Shown: piece by piece, positions 27,703 to 33,608 of the stretch
How the letters are laid out: every line of letters starts with the position of its first letter
Numbering within the stretch: position 1 is the first letter of the stretch
Source of the DNA: a virus
Length of the DNA stretch: 33,608 nucleotides
Reading direction: 5' to 3' (one strand)
IMG/VR virus record: IMGVR_UViG_3300028394_000019
Location: 1-33,608 of that record
The notes under the pieces: model-generated
Database searches by the model: none
Seen by the model: only the letters and a program-made list of their open reading frames with translations
What the model was told of the DNA's origin: nothing
Position numbers and translations under genes: made by a program

Positions 27703-27707
27703 GTTTT

Positions 27708-27881
27708 ATGAATAAAGTTTTTTCAGAACTAAAAATTGACATTACTTACAGATTAGAGTTTGATAATGTTTTAGTTATGGTGTGGTTTGATGACACCTTA
27801 ATTGCAGAAGGCATTTATAATAGTATTTCAGAAGTACCTTCTATTAAAGAAATTTTAAGAGAAAGTCAGATGAAGCCATGA
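27708..27881 (+). CDS. Small hypothetical protein downstream of the RNA element
   Basis: A 57-residue protein from the ATG at 27708 (MNKVFSELKIDITYR). The frame is open further 5' but that part lies within the structured RNA and lacks an ATG. Beta strands (IDITYRLEF, VLVMVWFDDTLIAEG) precede a helix (SIKEILRESQ). It begins 5 bases after the terminator T-run and overlaps the next gene by 4 bases, so attenuation of this gene and the replication genes after it is a possible regulatory mode. Confidence 0.55.
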   Translation: MNKVFSELKIDITYRLEFDNVLVMVWFDDTLIAEGIYNSISEVPSIKEILRESQMKP

Positions 27882-28576
27882 ATGGGTATCAACTAACCAG
27901 GCAATGGTTTGAATGGAGATTTAATAATCCAGGCAAGCTTTCTGCTGGACATGCAGAACTTTATTTTTACATAGTTGATCGGTGGAATTATTTTGGTCAA
28001 AAGGCTGAGTTTGGTCTACCAAGATTGCACACTATGGAGGTGCTTTCAATTGGTAGTAGAAATACTTACAAGAAACTTTTTGGTGACTTGATTGAACATG
28101 GATTTATCAAATTAATTCGTGAATCCTGTAATCAATACCATCATTCATCCATAATTGCCTTGTCAAAATTTGAGCAAGCACCTGACACACCACTTGACAC
28201 ACCAACTGAGCAAGCAACTGATCAACCACTTGACCCAATAGATAAACTAAAGAATAAAGAAATTAAAGAACCTAAGAAGGGAGATTTTGATTTTTCAGGC
28301 TATGGTGAATTAGAGCCTTTAGTTAAAAAATGGCTTGATTATAAAAAGTCTATTAAACAAAGTTATAAGTCACAGCAGAGCCTTAATAGTTTTTTCAAAA
28401 GGCTAAAGGATCTTTCAGGTAATAATATCTTAATTGCTGATTCAATAATTGAGCAATCAATAGCTTCTGAGTGGAAAGGTATTTTTACCCTACAAAACAA
28501 AAAAGAGGCAACCACATTTATTCCGCCCGAAAGTAGGCCGATGAGAGTTCACGAATCTTACCAAACAAACCAATGA
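27878..28576 (+). CDS. Replication protein, probable helicase loader/initiator
   Basis: A 232-residue protein next to DnaB (ATGA overlap). The N-terminal 100 residues are a winged-helix type domain (AELYFYIVDRWNYFG, then GLPRLHTMEVLSIGSRNTYKKLF). A Thr/Pro/Gln-rich linker (PDTPLDTPTEQATDQPLDP) separates it from a charged helical C-terminal domain with VKKWLDYKKSIKQSYK, resembling the region that DnaD- and loader-like proteins use on DNA and helicase. The phage origin may lie in or near this gene, but no iterons are evident. Confidence 0.65.
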   Translation: MNGYQLTRQWFEWRFNNPGKLSAGHAELYFYIVDRWNYFGQKAEFGLPRLHTMEVLSIGSRNTYKKLFGDLIEHGFIKLIRESCNQYHHSSIIALSKFEQAPDTPLDTPTEQATDQPLDPIDKLKNKEIKEPKKGDFDFSGYGELEPLVKKWLDYKKSIKQSYKSQQSLNSFFKRLKDLSGNNILIADSIIEQSIASEWKGIFTLQNKKEATTFIPPESRPMRVHESYQTNQ

Positions 28577-29901
28577 ATTTTACAAATGAAGAATTAGAGA
28601 GGCAAGTCCTTTCTGCTATGATGATTTATGACGAGGAAAGGCTTACTGCCTTCTCAATCATTCCAAGTGTAGAGGTGTTTCAGGATGAAAAGCACAAGAC
28701 TATTGCCAAAGCCATCCAAGCGCAGCAAGATGCTGGTGAGCCTGTAAACCTTGAGACTGTTGTCTTAACCTTGAGAAAATCCGGATTGCTTAATGAAGCC
28801 GGAGGCATTTCATTTATAACTTCGGTTTTTACAAGCCTAAAGAATCCTGGGCATACTGAAATTCATTGCCGGATGTTAGTTGAGCAGTTTATGAGGTCAA
28901 AGTTTCTATACATTGCCACCGAGATGCTAACTAAGGCCAACTCTGACTCAGGTGATATATTTGAACTAATCACTGAAATGCAGGGCAAGACAGATGGCCT
29001 GCTGACTTCAACAGTAAATAAGTCAGATGATAACTTTCAGACTCAGCTGGATATTTCAGCAGAGATGTGGTTCAATAAAGCCGCTGGAACTATTGCAGGC
29101 TACCCAACAGGCATCTCTTCACTTGATAAGCTTTGTGGAGGCTTGACAAACTCCGAGCTTACTGTTGTAGGTGCAAGACCCGGGCAAGGTAAAACTGCTC
29201 TTGTGGTAAGCCTAATCAGAAACTTGGTTAAGCAAGGCATAGGCTGTGGCATGTTTAGCCTCGAAATGAACAAACACGAATTAGCCCAAAGGCTTGCCAG
29301 CCAAGAATCTCAGGTTTATGCTTTCAAAATAAAGCAGGGAAACATGAATGAACTTGACATTAATGCACTAAAAAGTGCTGTAAACGGCATGAAAGACTGG
29401 AATATCAAGATCTGCGATGAAGGGTACATGAACATGAGGAAAATCAGGACTAAGGCCACCATGTGGAAAAACAAGTATGACATCAAGGTCATATTTGTGG
29501 ATTACATTGGCCTCATTGAATCTGTCAATCCTAAAGAGACAAACAGAGTGAATATTGTTGGCGAAATATCAAGAGGTCTGAAGCTTCTTGCAAAAGAGTT
29601 GCAGCTTCCGGTTGTTGCCTTAAGCCAGCTATCCAGGAGAGTTGATGAAAGGCCCGATAAAATGCCTTTGATGTCCGACCTTAGAGAGTCCGGTTCAGTT
29701 GAGCAGGATGCTGATGTTATTTGGATGATGATGAGGCCAGCATTTTACTTTGACCCAACTGCCACCACCAAAGTTGGCAATCTTGAACTCTCAAACTATG
29801 ACCTTTGCTTAATTGATCAAGTCAAAATGCGGTCAGGTTCAACAGGAGTGATACCTTTGAAATTCGATGGCCCTTTAATGCGACTCAGAAACTATGAATA
29901 A
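28573..29901 (+). CDS. dnaB: Replicative DNA helicase, DnaB family
   Basis: A 442-residue protein. The N-terminal DnaB domain (LERQVLSAMMI ... VETVVLTLRKSG-like region, about 6-110) is followed by a linker and the RecA-like core. Walker A is GARPGQGKT (200-208), then SLEMNKHELAQRLAS, the Walker B-like VIFVDYIGLIE (about 304-314), LSQLSRR and SGSVEQDADVI. It unwinds DNA at the phage replication fork and is loaded by the protein encoded just upstream. The 3' end overlaps the next gene by 8 bases. Confidence 0.95.
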   Translation: MNFTNEELERQVLSAMMIYDEERLTAFSIIPSVEVFQDEKHKTIAKAIQAQQDAGEPVNLETVVLTLRKSGLLNEAGGISFITSVFTSLKNPGHTEIHCRMLVEQFMRSKFLYIATEMLTKANSDSGDIFELITEMQGKTDGLLTSTVNKSDDNFQTQLDISAEMWFNKAAGTIAGYPTGISSLDKLCGGLTNSELTVVGARPGQGKTALVVSLIRNLVKQGIGCGMFSLEMNKHELAQRLASQESQVYAFKIKQGNMNELDINALKSAVNGMKDWNIKICDEGYMNMRKIRTKATMWKNKYDIKVIFVDYIGLIESVNPKETNRVNIVGEISRGLKLLAKELQLPVVALSQLSRRVDERPDKMPLMSDLRESGSVEQDADVIWMMMRPAFYFDPTATTKVGNLELSNYDLCLIDQVKMRSGSTGVIPLKFDGPLMRLRNYE

Positions 29902-30139
29902 CATCAGCATCAGCCAAGTGCCATCCATGTGGGAAGGCTCTGCAACCTATGAGAATCAATTATTTTATTATGATGAGCCAAAATTTATGACAGTCCAAGA
30001 CATCAGATTTTTTCTCAATCGCAAGTGTAAGGCACTTAGAGCTAAACTTGAAAACAACCTTACTACTGGTTACCAATCAAGATGGCAGAATCAACTTGAC
30101 CTGTATGAGTCAATTCTAAAACACTTACCTTTGCAATAA
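29894..30139 (+). CDS. Hypothetical protein after dnaB
   Basis: An 81-residue protein with a polar, aromatic N-terminus (SMWEGSATYENQLFYYDEP). A basic helical region follows (DIRFFLNRKCKALRAKLENNL, then SRWQNQLDLYESILKHL). It overlaps the end of dnaB by 8 bases and so is translated with it. A nucleic-acid-binding or primase-accessory role can be imagined; nothing diagnostic is present. Confidence 0.55.
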   Translation: MNNISISQVPSMWEGSATYENQLFYYDEPKFMTVQDIRFFLNRKCKALRAKLENNLTTGYQSRWQNQLDLYESILKHLPLQ

Positions 30140-30151
30140 ATCAATAAAGCT

Positions 30152-30298
30152 ATGCCATTGAAAAAGGGATATTCAGCCAAGACAGTTAGCAATAACATCA
30201 AGACAGAGATGAAAGCAGGCAAGCCTCAGAAGCAGGCTGTTGCAATTGCTCTGTCTGTTGCTAAGAAGGCCAAGAAAGCATCTAAAAAGAAAAAATAA
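30152..30298 (+). CDS. Small basic protein, DUF6496-like
   Basis: A 48-residue protein with 16 Lys. It has the pattern KTVSNNIKTEMKAGKPQKQA and AIALS followed by a Lys-rich tail. The AGKPQKQAVAIALS motif is one I associate with a widespread family of small phage and bacterial proteins of unknown function (DUF6496); this was not verified here. It is likely to bind nucleic acid by charge. It begins 12 bp after the previous stop and precedes the packaging genes. Confidence 0.7.
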   Translation: MPLKKGYSAKTVSNNIKTEMKAGKPQKQAVAIALSVAKKAKKASKKKK

Positions 30299-30314
30299 TC
30301 AACCACAAAATAAT

Positions 30315-30326
30315 GGGCAATTGCCC
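30315..30326. repeat. 12-bp perfect palindrome before the terminase genes
   Basis: GGGCAATTGCCC, a perfect 12-bp palindrome, lies 11 bp before the preferred terminase small subunit start. It could be a protein-binding site or chance; it falls within the optional 8-codon N-terminal extension of that gene. Confidence 0.45.
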
Positions 30327-30336
30327 GGTACAAATT

Positions 30337-30798
30337 ATGGCAGCACCAAAAGGAAATCAATGTTGGATGTTAAGGCTAAAGCATGGCCTTGATGGGAAAT
30401 TTAAAACTCCTGAGGAAATCCTTGAGAACTTTGAACAGTATGTCCAATGGGCAGAAGAAACTCCTCTCATTGAGGTGGATTTTAGAGGCAAGGATGCAAC
30501 TGAGGTTAGATTGCCCAAAAAAAGATTGCTTACAAAAGATGGTTTTGCCCTTGCATGTGGGTTCTCATGCTGGACTAAGCTATCAGAGTACAAGACCAAA
30601 TCAAAAGATTTCGGTAGTGTCTTTACACGCATAGAGCAAGCCATCTACACAAGCAAGCTGGAGGGGGCTGCAAGTGGCCTCTTCAATCACAATATCATAG
30701 CAAGGGATTTGGGCCTCATGAACCAAGAGCAGATCACCATGCAGATGACAGAGGTAATTAGACCTACAAGTCCTAAGGAGGCTAAAGTAAGAGAGTAA
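30337..30798 (+). CDS. Terminase small subunit
   Basis: A 153-residue protein from the ATG at 30337, whose start MAAPKGNQCW matches the usual beginning of this family (MAAPKGN-x-x-W). An ATG 8 codons upstream (30313) is also possible. Pattern: TPEEILENFEQYVQWAEE, then LTKDGFALACGFS, EYKTKSKDFGSVFTRIEQAI and a C-terminal FNHNIIARDLGLMNQEQ. It recognises phage DNA and recruits the large subunit. The N-terminal helical region is the DNA-binding part in related proteins. Directly upstream of the large subunit. Confidence 0.85.
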   Translation: MAAPKGNQCWMLRLKHGLDGKFKTPEEILENFEQYVQWAEETPLIEVDFRGKDATEVRLPKKRLLTKDGFALACGFSCWTKLSEYKTKSKDFGSVFTRIEQAIYTSKLEGAASGLFNHNIIARDLGLMNQEQITMQMTEVIRPTSPKEAKVRE

Positions 30799-30799
30799 C

Positions 30800-32134
30800 T
30801 TGGCAAAGATTGACTTGTCAAGTCCTGACCTTTGGCAGCCTAAGTACCTTGATGCAGTAACAGACCCAAAGACTTATAATATCCTTTGGGGAGGAGCAGG
30901 AAGTGGCAAGAGTCAGACAATGATTCAGATGCTGCTGGCTGAGATTTGCGACCATAGGACAAATGAGTTTCAGACTTACTTTGTTATTCGTAAGGTAGCC
31001 AGCACTCTGAGGAACTCAGTCTTTGCTGACTTCCAAAACAAGATAACTCAGTGGGGCTTGAATAAGCTGTGCAGAGTTAAGACTGGTTACTTAGAGATTC
31101 AATCCGGTGGCAACAAGATTATATTTCTTGGATGTGATGATCCCGAAAAGTTAAAGTCATTAAGCCAAGCCAAATACATTTGGATTGAAGAGGCCACCGA
31201 GCTTACACTTGAGGACTTCACTCAGATAACCTTAAGACTTAGAGGCAAGTCAGAGCATCCCAAGAGATTCTTCTTGACCTTCAATCCTGTGTCAGATAGT
31301 CACTGGATTAAAAAAAGGTTCTTTGATGATGTACCAGCAAAGGAGGCCAATGAAGTGCTTAGGCTTCATGGCACTTATCTTGATGCCTTAGATTTTCTTG
31401 ATGACCAATACCCAATTAGGATGGAGGCACTTAAGGAAGTATCTCAGACTTACTATGAGGTTTATGCCTTGGGGCAATGGGGCATTTGGGATAGAGAGAG
31501 CCTTTTTGCCACAAGCTTTGACTTTAGCAAGCATGTCTACCAGGGATATATCAAAGCATCTCCAGTTCACAATCTTTACTTAGCCTTTGACTTCAATGTA
31601 ACTAACACATGTTGTGTCTGCCAATACATAAAGAACTCATCAGAGGGCTTGTTTTATGCAACAATCAATGTGATTAAGGTCTATAGGGTTGGTGATCTTG
31701 CAGCTCTTTGCCAAACAATTAAGCAAGAGTTTCCCGATATGACTTACATCATAAACGGTGATGCATCAGGAGCAAGCAGAAACGCATTCACTCAGGACAA
31801 CATCTCAGCCTATGCTCTCATCAAGAACTACCTCGGCATAGGTGATATGCAAATCCAAGTCCCAAGGTCGAACCCAAGCCACATAGCCAGCAGGCTGGTC
31901 ACCATCCTAACACTTCAGAAGGCCAAGGTGCAGATAAGTGGCAAAAGGTGTGATGAGTTAGTAATTGACCTAAAGGAGGCCAAGGTTAGCAGGCAGGGAA
32001 GCCTTGACCCATGGAAGAACAAGAACCCGGATAAGTCTCACGCATTAGATGCCTTTCGTTATTTTATTTTCTCTAATTTTGCAGAGATAACTTCCAACTT
32101 CAATCTCGAAAAGTATGGCACAATGTTGCAGTAA
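30800..32134 (+). CDS. terL: Terminase large subunit (ATPase and nuclease)
   Basis: A 444-residue protein. Walker A is GGAGSGKS (31-38), and Walker B is YIWIEEATE (126-134, catalytic Glu130/Glu131). The nuclease domain has AFDFN (Asp264) and a C-terminal DKSHALDAFRYF acidic cluster. It pumps DNA into the procapsid and cuts concatemers. The start must be the TTG at 30800. The frame has a stop at 30788-30790, and the only ATG candidates lie after the Walker A motif. TTG starts are uncommon in this genome. It starts 1 bp after the small subunit stop. Confidence 0.96.
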   Translation: MAKIDLSSPDLWQPKYLDAVTDPKTYNILWGGAGSGKSQTMIQMLLAEICDHRTNEFQTYFVIRKVASTLRNSVFADFQNKITQWGLNKLCRVKTGYLEIQSGGNKIIFLGCDDPEKLKSLSQAKYIWIEEATELTLEDFTQITLRLRGKSEHPKRFFLTFNPVSDSHWIKKRFFDDVPAKEANEVLRLHGTYLDALDFLDDQYPIRMEALKEVSQTYYEVYALGQWGIWDRESLFATSFDFSKHVYQGYIKASPVHNLYLAFDFNVTNTCCVCQYIKNSSEGLFYATINVIKVYRVGDLAALCQTIKQEFPDMTYIINGDASGASRNAFTQDNISAYALIKNYLGIGDMQIQVPRSNPSHIASRLVTILTLQKAKVQISGKRCDELVIDLKEAKVSRQGSLDPWKNKNPDKSHALDAFRYFIFSNFAEITSNFNLEKYGTMLQ

Positions 32135-32528
32135 TTGTTTCAAAGCCTGTGAGCCTCTCAACAGTTGCCCTGATGCTTTATTGATTCTTGTACCACCAAG
32201 CTATCCGGATGCTTCAATCATTATCAACATCAATAAGCCTGGGGTGAATGCTCGCATAAGCCAGCAACTTGACATTGATTACCTCGGTTACATTGAGATT
32301 GATTTAGCAGCCTGTCCTGATGGATTTTTTAATCCTTATGGCGGACAATATGAGTTAATGTTTGTAAATCCCACCAATCAGAAGGTCTATGAGTTCACTG
32401 CTGTTGATGGCTTAACCTACTCAAGCATCTGCTTCAGTTTCTCACCAACCTATCGGAGTGATGAGGGCATCAATGAGGTAATTTTAAATATATTCAACGA
32501 TCTAATTCCTGACCCTTACTATGTATGA
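32115..32528 (+). CDS. Hypothetical protein with Cys-rich N-terminus
   Basis: A 137-residue protein. The start MAQCCSNCFKACEPLNSC has five cysteines in 18 residues; the rest is beta-rich and Pro/Asn/Asp-rich (ALLILVPPSYPDASIIIN, GYIEIDLAACPDGFF). It overlaps the terminase by 20 bases and the next gene by 4. The composition resembles the structural proteins of the tail module. It could be a small virion protein; not recognised. Confidence 0.5.
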   Translation: MAQCCSNCFKACEPLNSCPDALLILVPPSYPDASIIININKPGVNARISQQLDIDYLGYIEIDLAACPDGFFNPYGGQYELMFVNPTNQKVYEFTAVDGLTYSSICFSFSPTYRSDEGINEVILNIFNDLIPDPYYV

Positions 32529-32920
32529 TGAACTTACTGCAAGTTGTGGTGGCAAGCGAAGAGGCTGCTGCATTATTGAGCTTCCACATGATTCTAAGCC
32601 TGCTGACATTGACTCTGATTGCTCTGATCAGTGCAGCTTTTTCCTTGTTCTTGGACTATCTGCTGGACGATCATCCGATTGGGCAGTGGTATCTGTTCCA
32701 AATTCAGAAGTTGCCGACTTTGTGGGCCAAGCCACTGGGTGAATGTCCTTATTGCTCAGGAGCTTGGCAGTTCCTGATTATCTCTTGTCTAATCTTTAAC
32801 CAACCATTTTACTTATGTTCAATTTTTTTAGGAGCAAACCATCTATTCCTCCTCCTCCTATCCCTGATGCAGAAACGGATGTTGTCAATAATCCGCAAAA
32901 ACCAAGGTATCAAGGAGTAG
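32525..32920 (+). CDS. Membrane protein with CPYCSGAW motif
   Basis: A 131-residue protein with about three hydrophobic helices: residues 18-45 (MILSLLTLTLIALISAAFSLF), around 77-90 (WQFLIISCLIF) and around 97-112 (LCSIFLGANHLFLLLLS). A CPYCSGAW motif lies between the first two. A conserved Cys-x-x-Cys next to a membrane helix suggests metal binding or redox activity. Its last 106 bases overlap the chaperone gene in a different frame, an unusually long overlap for this genome. Function unknown. Confidence 0.5.
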   Translation: MMNLLQVVVASEEAAALLSFHMILSLLTLTLIALISAAFSLFLDYLLDDHPIGQWYLFQIQKLPTLWAKPLGECPYCSGAWQFLIISCLIFNQPFYLCSIFLGANHLFLLLLSLMQKRMLSIIRKNQGIKE

Positions 32921-33564
32921 CCCCGAAGGACAGATGGGATCAAATTGAGTATGCCTTTACTTCAGGAGGTGTCAAATACTTTAAATTCGTATCTGAGGTC
33001 AATGTGCCATTTCAAAGAGCAGTTGCTGCGAGAGATATATTTACAGAAGAACTTTGGCAAATCAATCCTGACTATCTAAGAGGCTGGAACAATGGGCTAA
33101 TCAACCTATTGATGGACAAGAAGAAGAAGGATGAGAAGAAGCTTTATGAGGTAGGCATCATGGCATCAAGGCTTAAGGAGCAGATGGAGATGTCTGTTAG
33201 CATGCTCAGGCAGTTAAAGCTTGCAACCGTTGTCTACTTTGACGAGCATGAAAACCCACTTGACTACCAGTATCCATACAACAAGCAGAAGCTTGAGCAT
33301 TGGATGAAGTCCAATGATGTGGATGGTTTTTTTTTGAATCTGCCGGAGTATGCCTTTCTGCCCTCTTCGACAGAATTCAGCATGAATTTCCAGACCTATT
33401 TGCAGGGCGAAACAATACAAAGCCTAAACCTCCTGAAACATATTATTTTACTTCAATCATCAGACAGCACAGACAAAGATTTAGTGAAGTCTTTAGAATC
33501 GCAGCTGGAGATGCTCAAAGAATTAAATTCCTGGTCGAAAGGCCAGTCTATGAATACTATCTGA
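32815..33564 (+). CDS. Tail-assembly chaperone (zero-frame product, gpG-like)
   Basis: A 249-residue protein directly upstream of the tape measure gene, which is the position of phage tail-assembly chaperones. The N-terminus has a Pro-rich strip (SIPPPPIPD); the middle is charged and helical (LMDKKKKDEKKLYEVG) and the C-terminus is helical (ESQLEMLKELNSW). A homopolymer T9 at 33327-33335 (codons GGT TTT TTT TTG) gives a TTTTTTT slippery site. It ends at 33564, which is position 83 after circular closure. No motif beyond this defines it, so the identity rests on position and the frameshift signal. Confidence 0.6.
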   Translation: MFNFFRSKPSIPPPPIPDAETDVVNNPQKPRYQGVAPKDRWDQIEYAFTSGGVKYFKFVSEVNVPFQRAVAARDIFTEELWQINPDYLRGWNNGLINLLMDKKKKDEKKLYEVGIMASRLKEQMEMSVSMLRQLKLATVVYFDEHENPLDYQYPYNKQKLEHWMKSNDVDGFFLNLPEYAFLPSSTEFSMNFQTYLQGETIQSLNLLKHIILLQSSDSTDKDLVKSLESQLEMLKELNSWSKGQSMNTI

Positions 33565-33608
33565 TTTATTCAACTTGGATAACTGAGCAGAAGTCTAAGA
33601 GGAGTCAG
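32815..33608 (+). CDS. Tail-assembly chaperone -1 frameshift product (gpGT-like), partial at the window end
   Basis: Alternative product of the gene above. After slipping back one base on TTTTTTTTT near 33333, the -1 frame (ESAGVCLSALFDRIQHEFPD onward) is open through the window end. With circular closure it continues to the TAA at 131-133. The fusion would be 173 plus 93 residues, 266 in total. The frame has a stop just before the slippery run (33315-33317) and no start codon of its own. The translated extension looks like ordinary protein (YYFTSIIRQHRQRFSEVF, VYEYYLIYSTW). Homopolymer sequencing error is the main alternative. Confidence 0.55.
33327..33335 (+). promoter_or_regulatory. Slippery T9 site for -1 ribosomal frameshifting
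   Basis: Nine consecutive T residues contain the X-XXY-YYZ heptamer T TTT TTT in the correct phase (zero frame GGT TTT TTT TTG). It sits 10 bases after the last stop of the -1 frame. Confidence 0.6.
33482..33608. repeat. Terminal direct repeat (copy 2)
   Basis: Identical to positions 1-127; marks circular closure of the sequence. See copy 1. Confidence 0.95.

Noticed and set aside
27594-27707. 5' extension of the 57-residue protein through the small-RNA region
   Set aside because: It needs a TTG start within the -7 box, and the translated segment has no recognisable domain; the DNA is better explained by RNA structure.
32521-32742. Open + strand frame of 73 codons over the CPYC membrane protein
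   Set aside because: It is out of frame with the membrane protein, has a low-complexity Ser/Asp/Cys composition and shares no operon junction.
1-33608. Search for CRISPR arrays, integrase/attachment sites and toxin-antitoxin or restriction genes
   Set aside because: No regularly spaced repeats, recombinase catalytic motifs or paired toxin-like genes were recognised. The HNH gene is a homing-type endonuclease, not a restriction enzyme.

Overview
This window is the essentially complete genome of a small tailed phage (a siphovirus by gene content) that most likely infects a Bacteroidota host. The first 127 bases recur exactly as the last 127 bases (33482-33608). The molecule therefore closes into a circle of 33,481 unique bp, and the window boundary cuts through the gene just upstream of the tape measure. 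Evidence for Bacteroidota: gene starts lack Shine-Dalgarno leaders, several intergenic regions carry the TTG (-33) / TAnnTTTG (-7) promoter pattern known from that phylum, and arginine codons are overwhelmingly AGA/AGG. No integrase, partition gene or clear lysogeny repressor is visible, so a lytic lifestyle is the simplest reading.

Layout of the + strand, reading round the circle. DNA packaging: terminase small and large subunits (30337-32134). Tail: two small proteins, a tail-assembly chaperone with a probable -1 frameshift, tape measure, tail-tip protein, fibre, two large structural proteins and an Ig-domain protein (32115 through the junction to 10762). Head part 1: portal and a Mu gpF-like protein (10773-13447). 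Lysis: M15 peptidase, spanin-like and holin-like membrane proteins (14296-15487). One more probable structural protein follows (15501-16538). Then come two proteins in the position of head-tail connector/tail-completion proteins and a GT25 glycosyltransferase (18756-20408), and head part 2: scaffold-like protein and major capsid protein (20428-22906).

Four blocks lie on the - strand. (a) A PD-(D/E)XK-like nuclease with a small lipoprotein (13448-14169). (b) An accessory operon of very small proteins, two atypical tRNA genes, a ribbon-helix-helix-like protein and a GT2 glycosyltransferase (16583-18683). (c) An HNH homing endonuclease sandwiched between two copies of a terminator (22941-23482). 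(d) An early DNA-metabolism operon with Gp157, a single-strand-binding-like protein and microproteins (23517-25151), plus a two-repeat regulator-like gene (25246-25608). The + strand replication module (25658-30298) follows: VRR-NUC nuclease, methyltransferase, small proteins, a candidate structured small RNA at 27600-27702, a replication/helicase-loader-like protein, DnaB helicase and two small proteins.

The most notable points are: the self-contained structured RNA, whose two hairpin loops are complementary over 8-9 bases; the -1 frameshift that opens a 93-codon extension across the contig junction; an HNH insertion that appears to have duplicated a bidirectional terminator; two tRNA genes with internal hairpin insertions; a recurrent TTG-N11/12-CAA motif that can supply -33 boxes in both directions; and a portal protein with an embedded DnaJ-type zinc motif. 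No gene-free stretch exceeds about 225 bases; the tRNA block, the small-RNA locus and the promoter/terminator regions fill all the larger gaps. All functions are read from sequence motifs and context; no database search was run.
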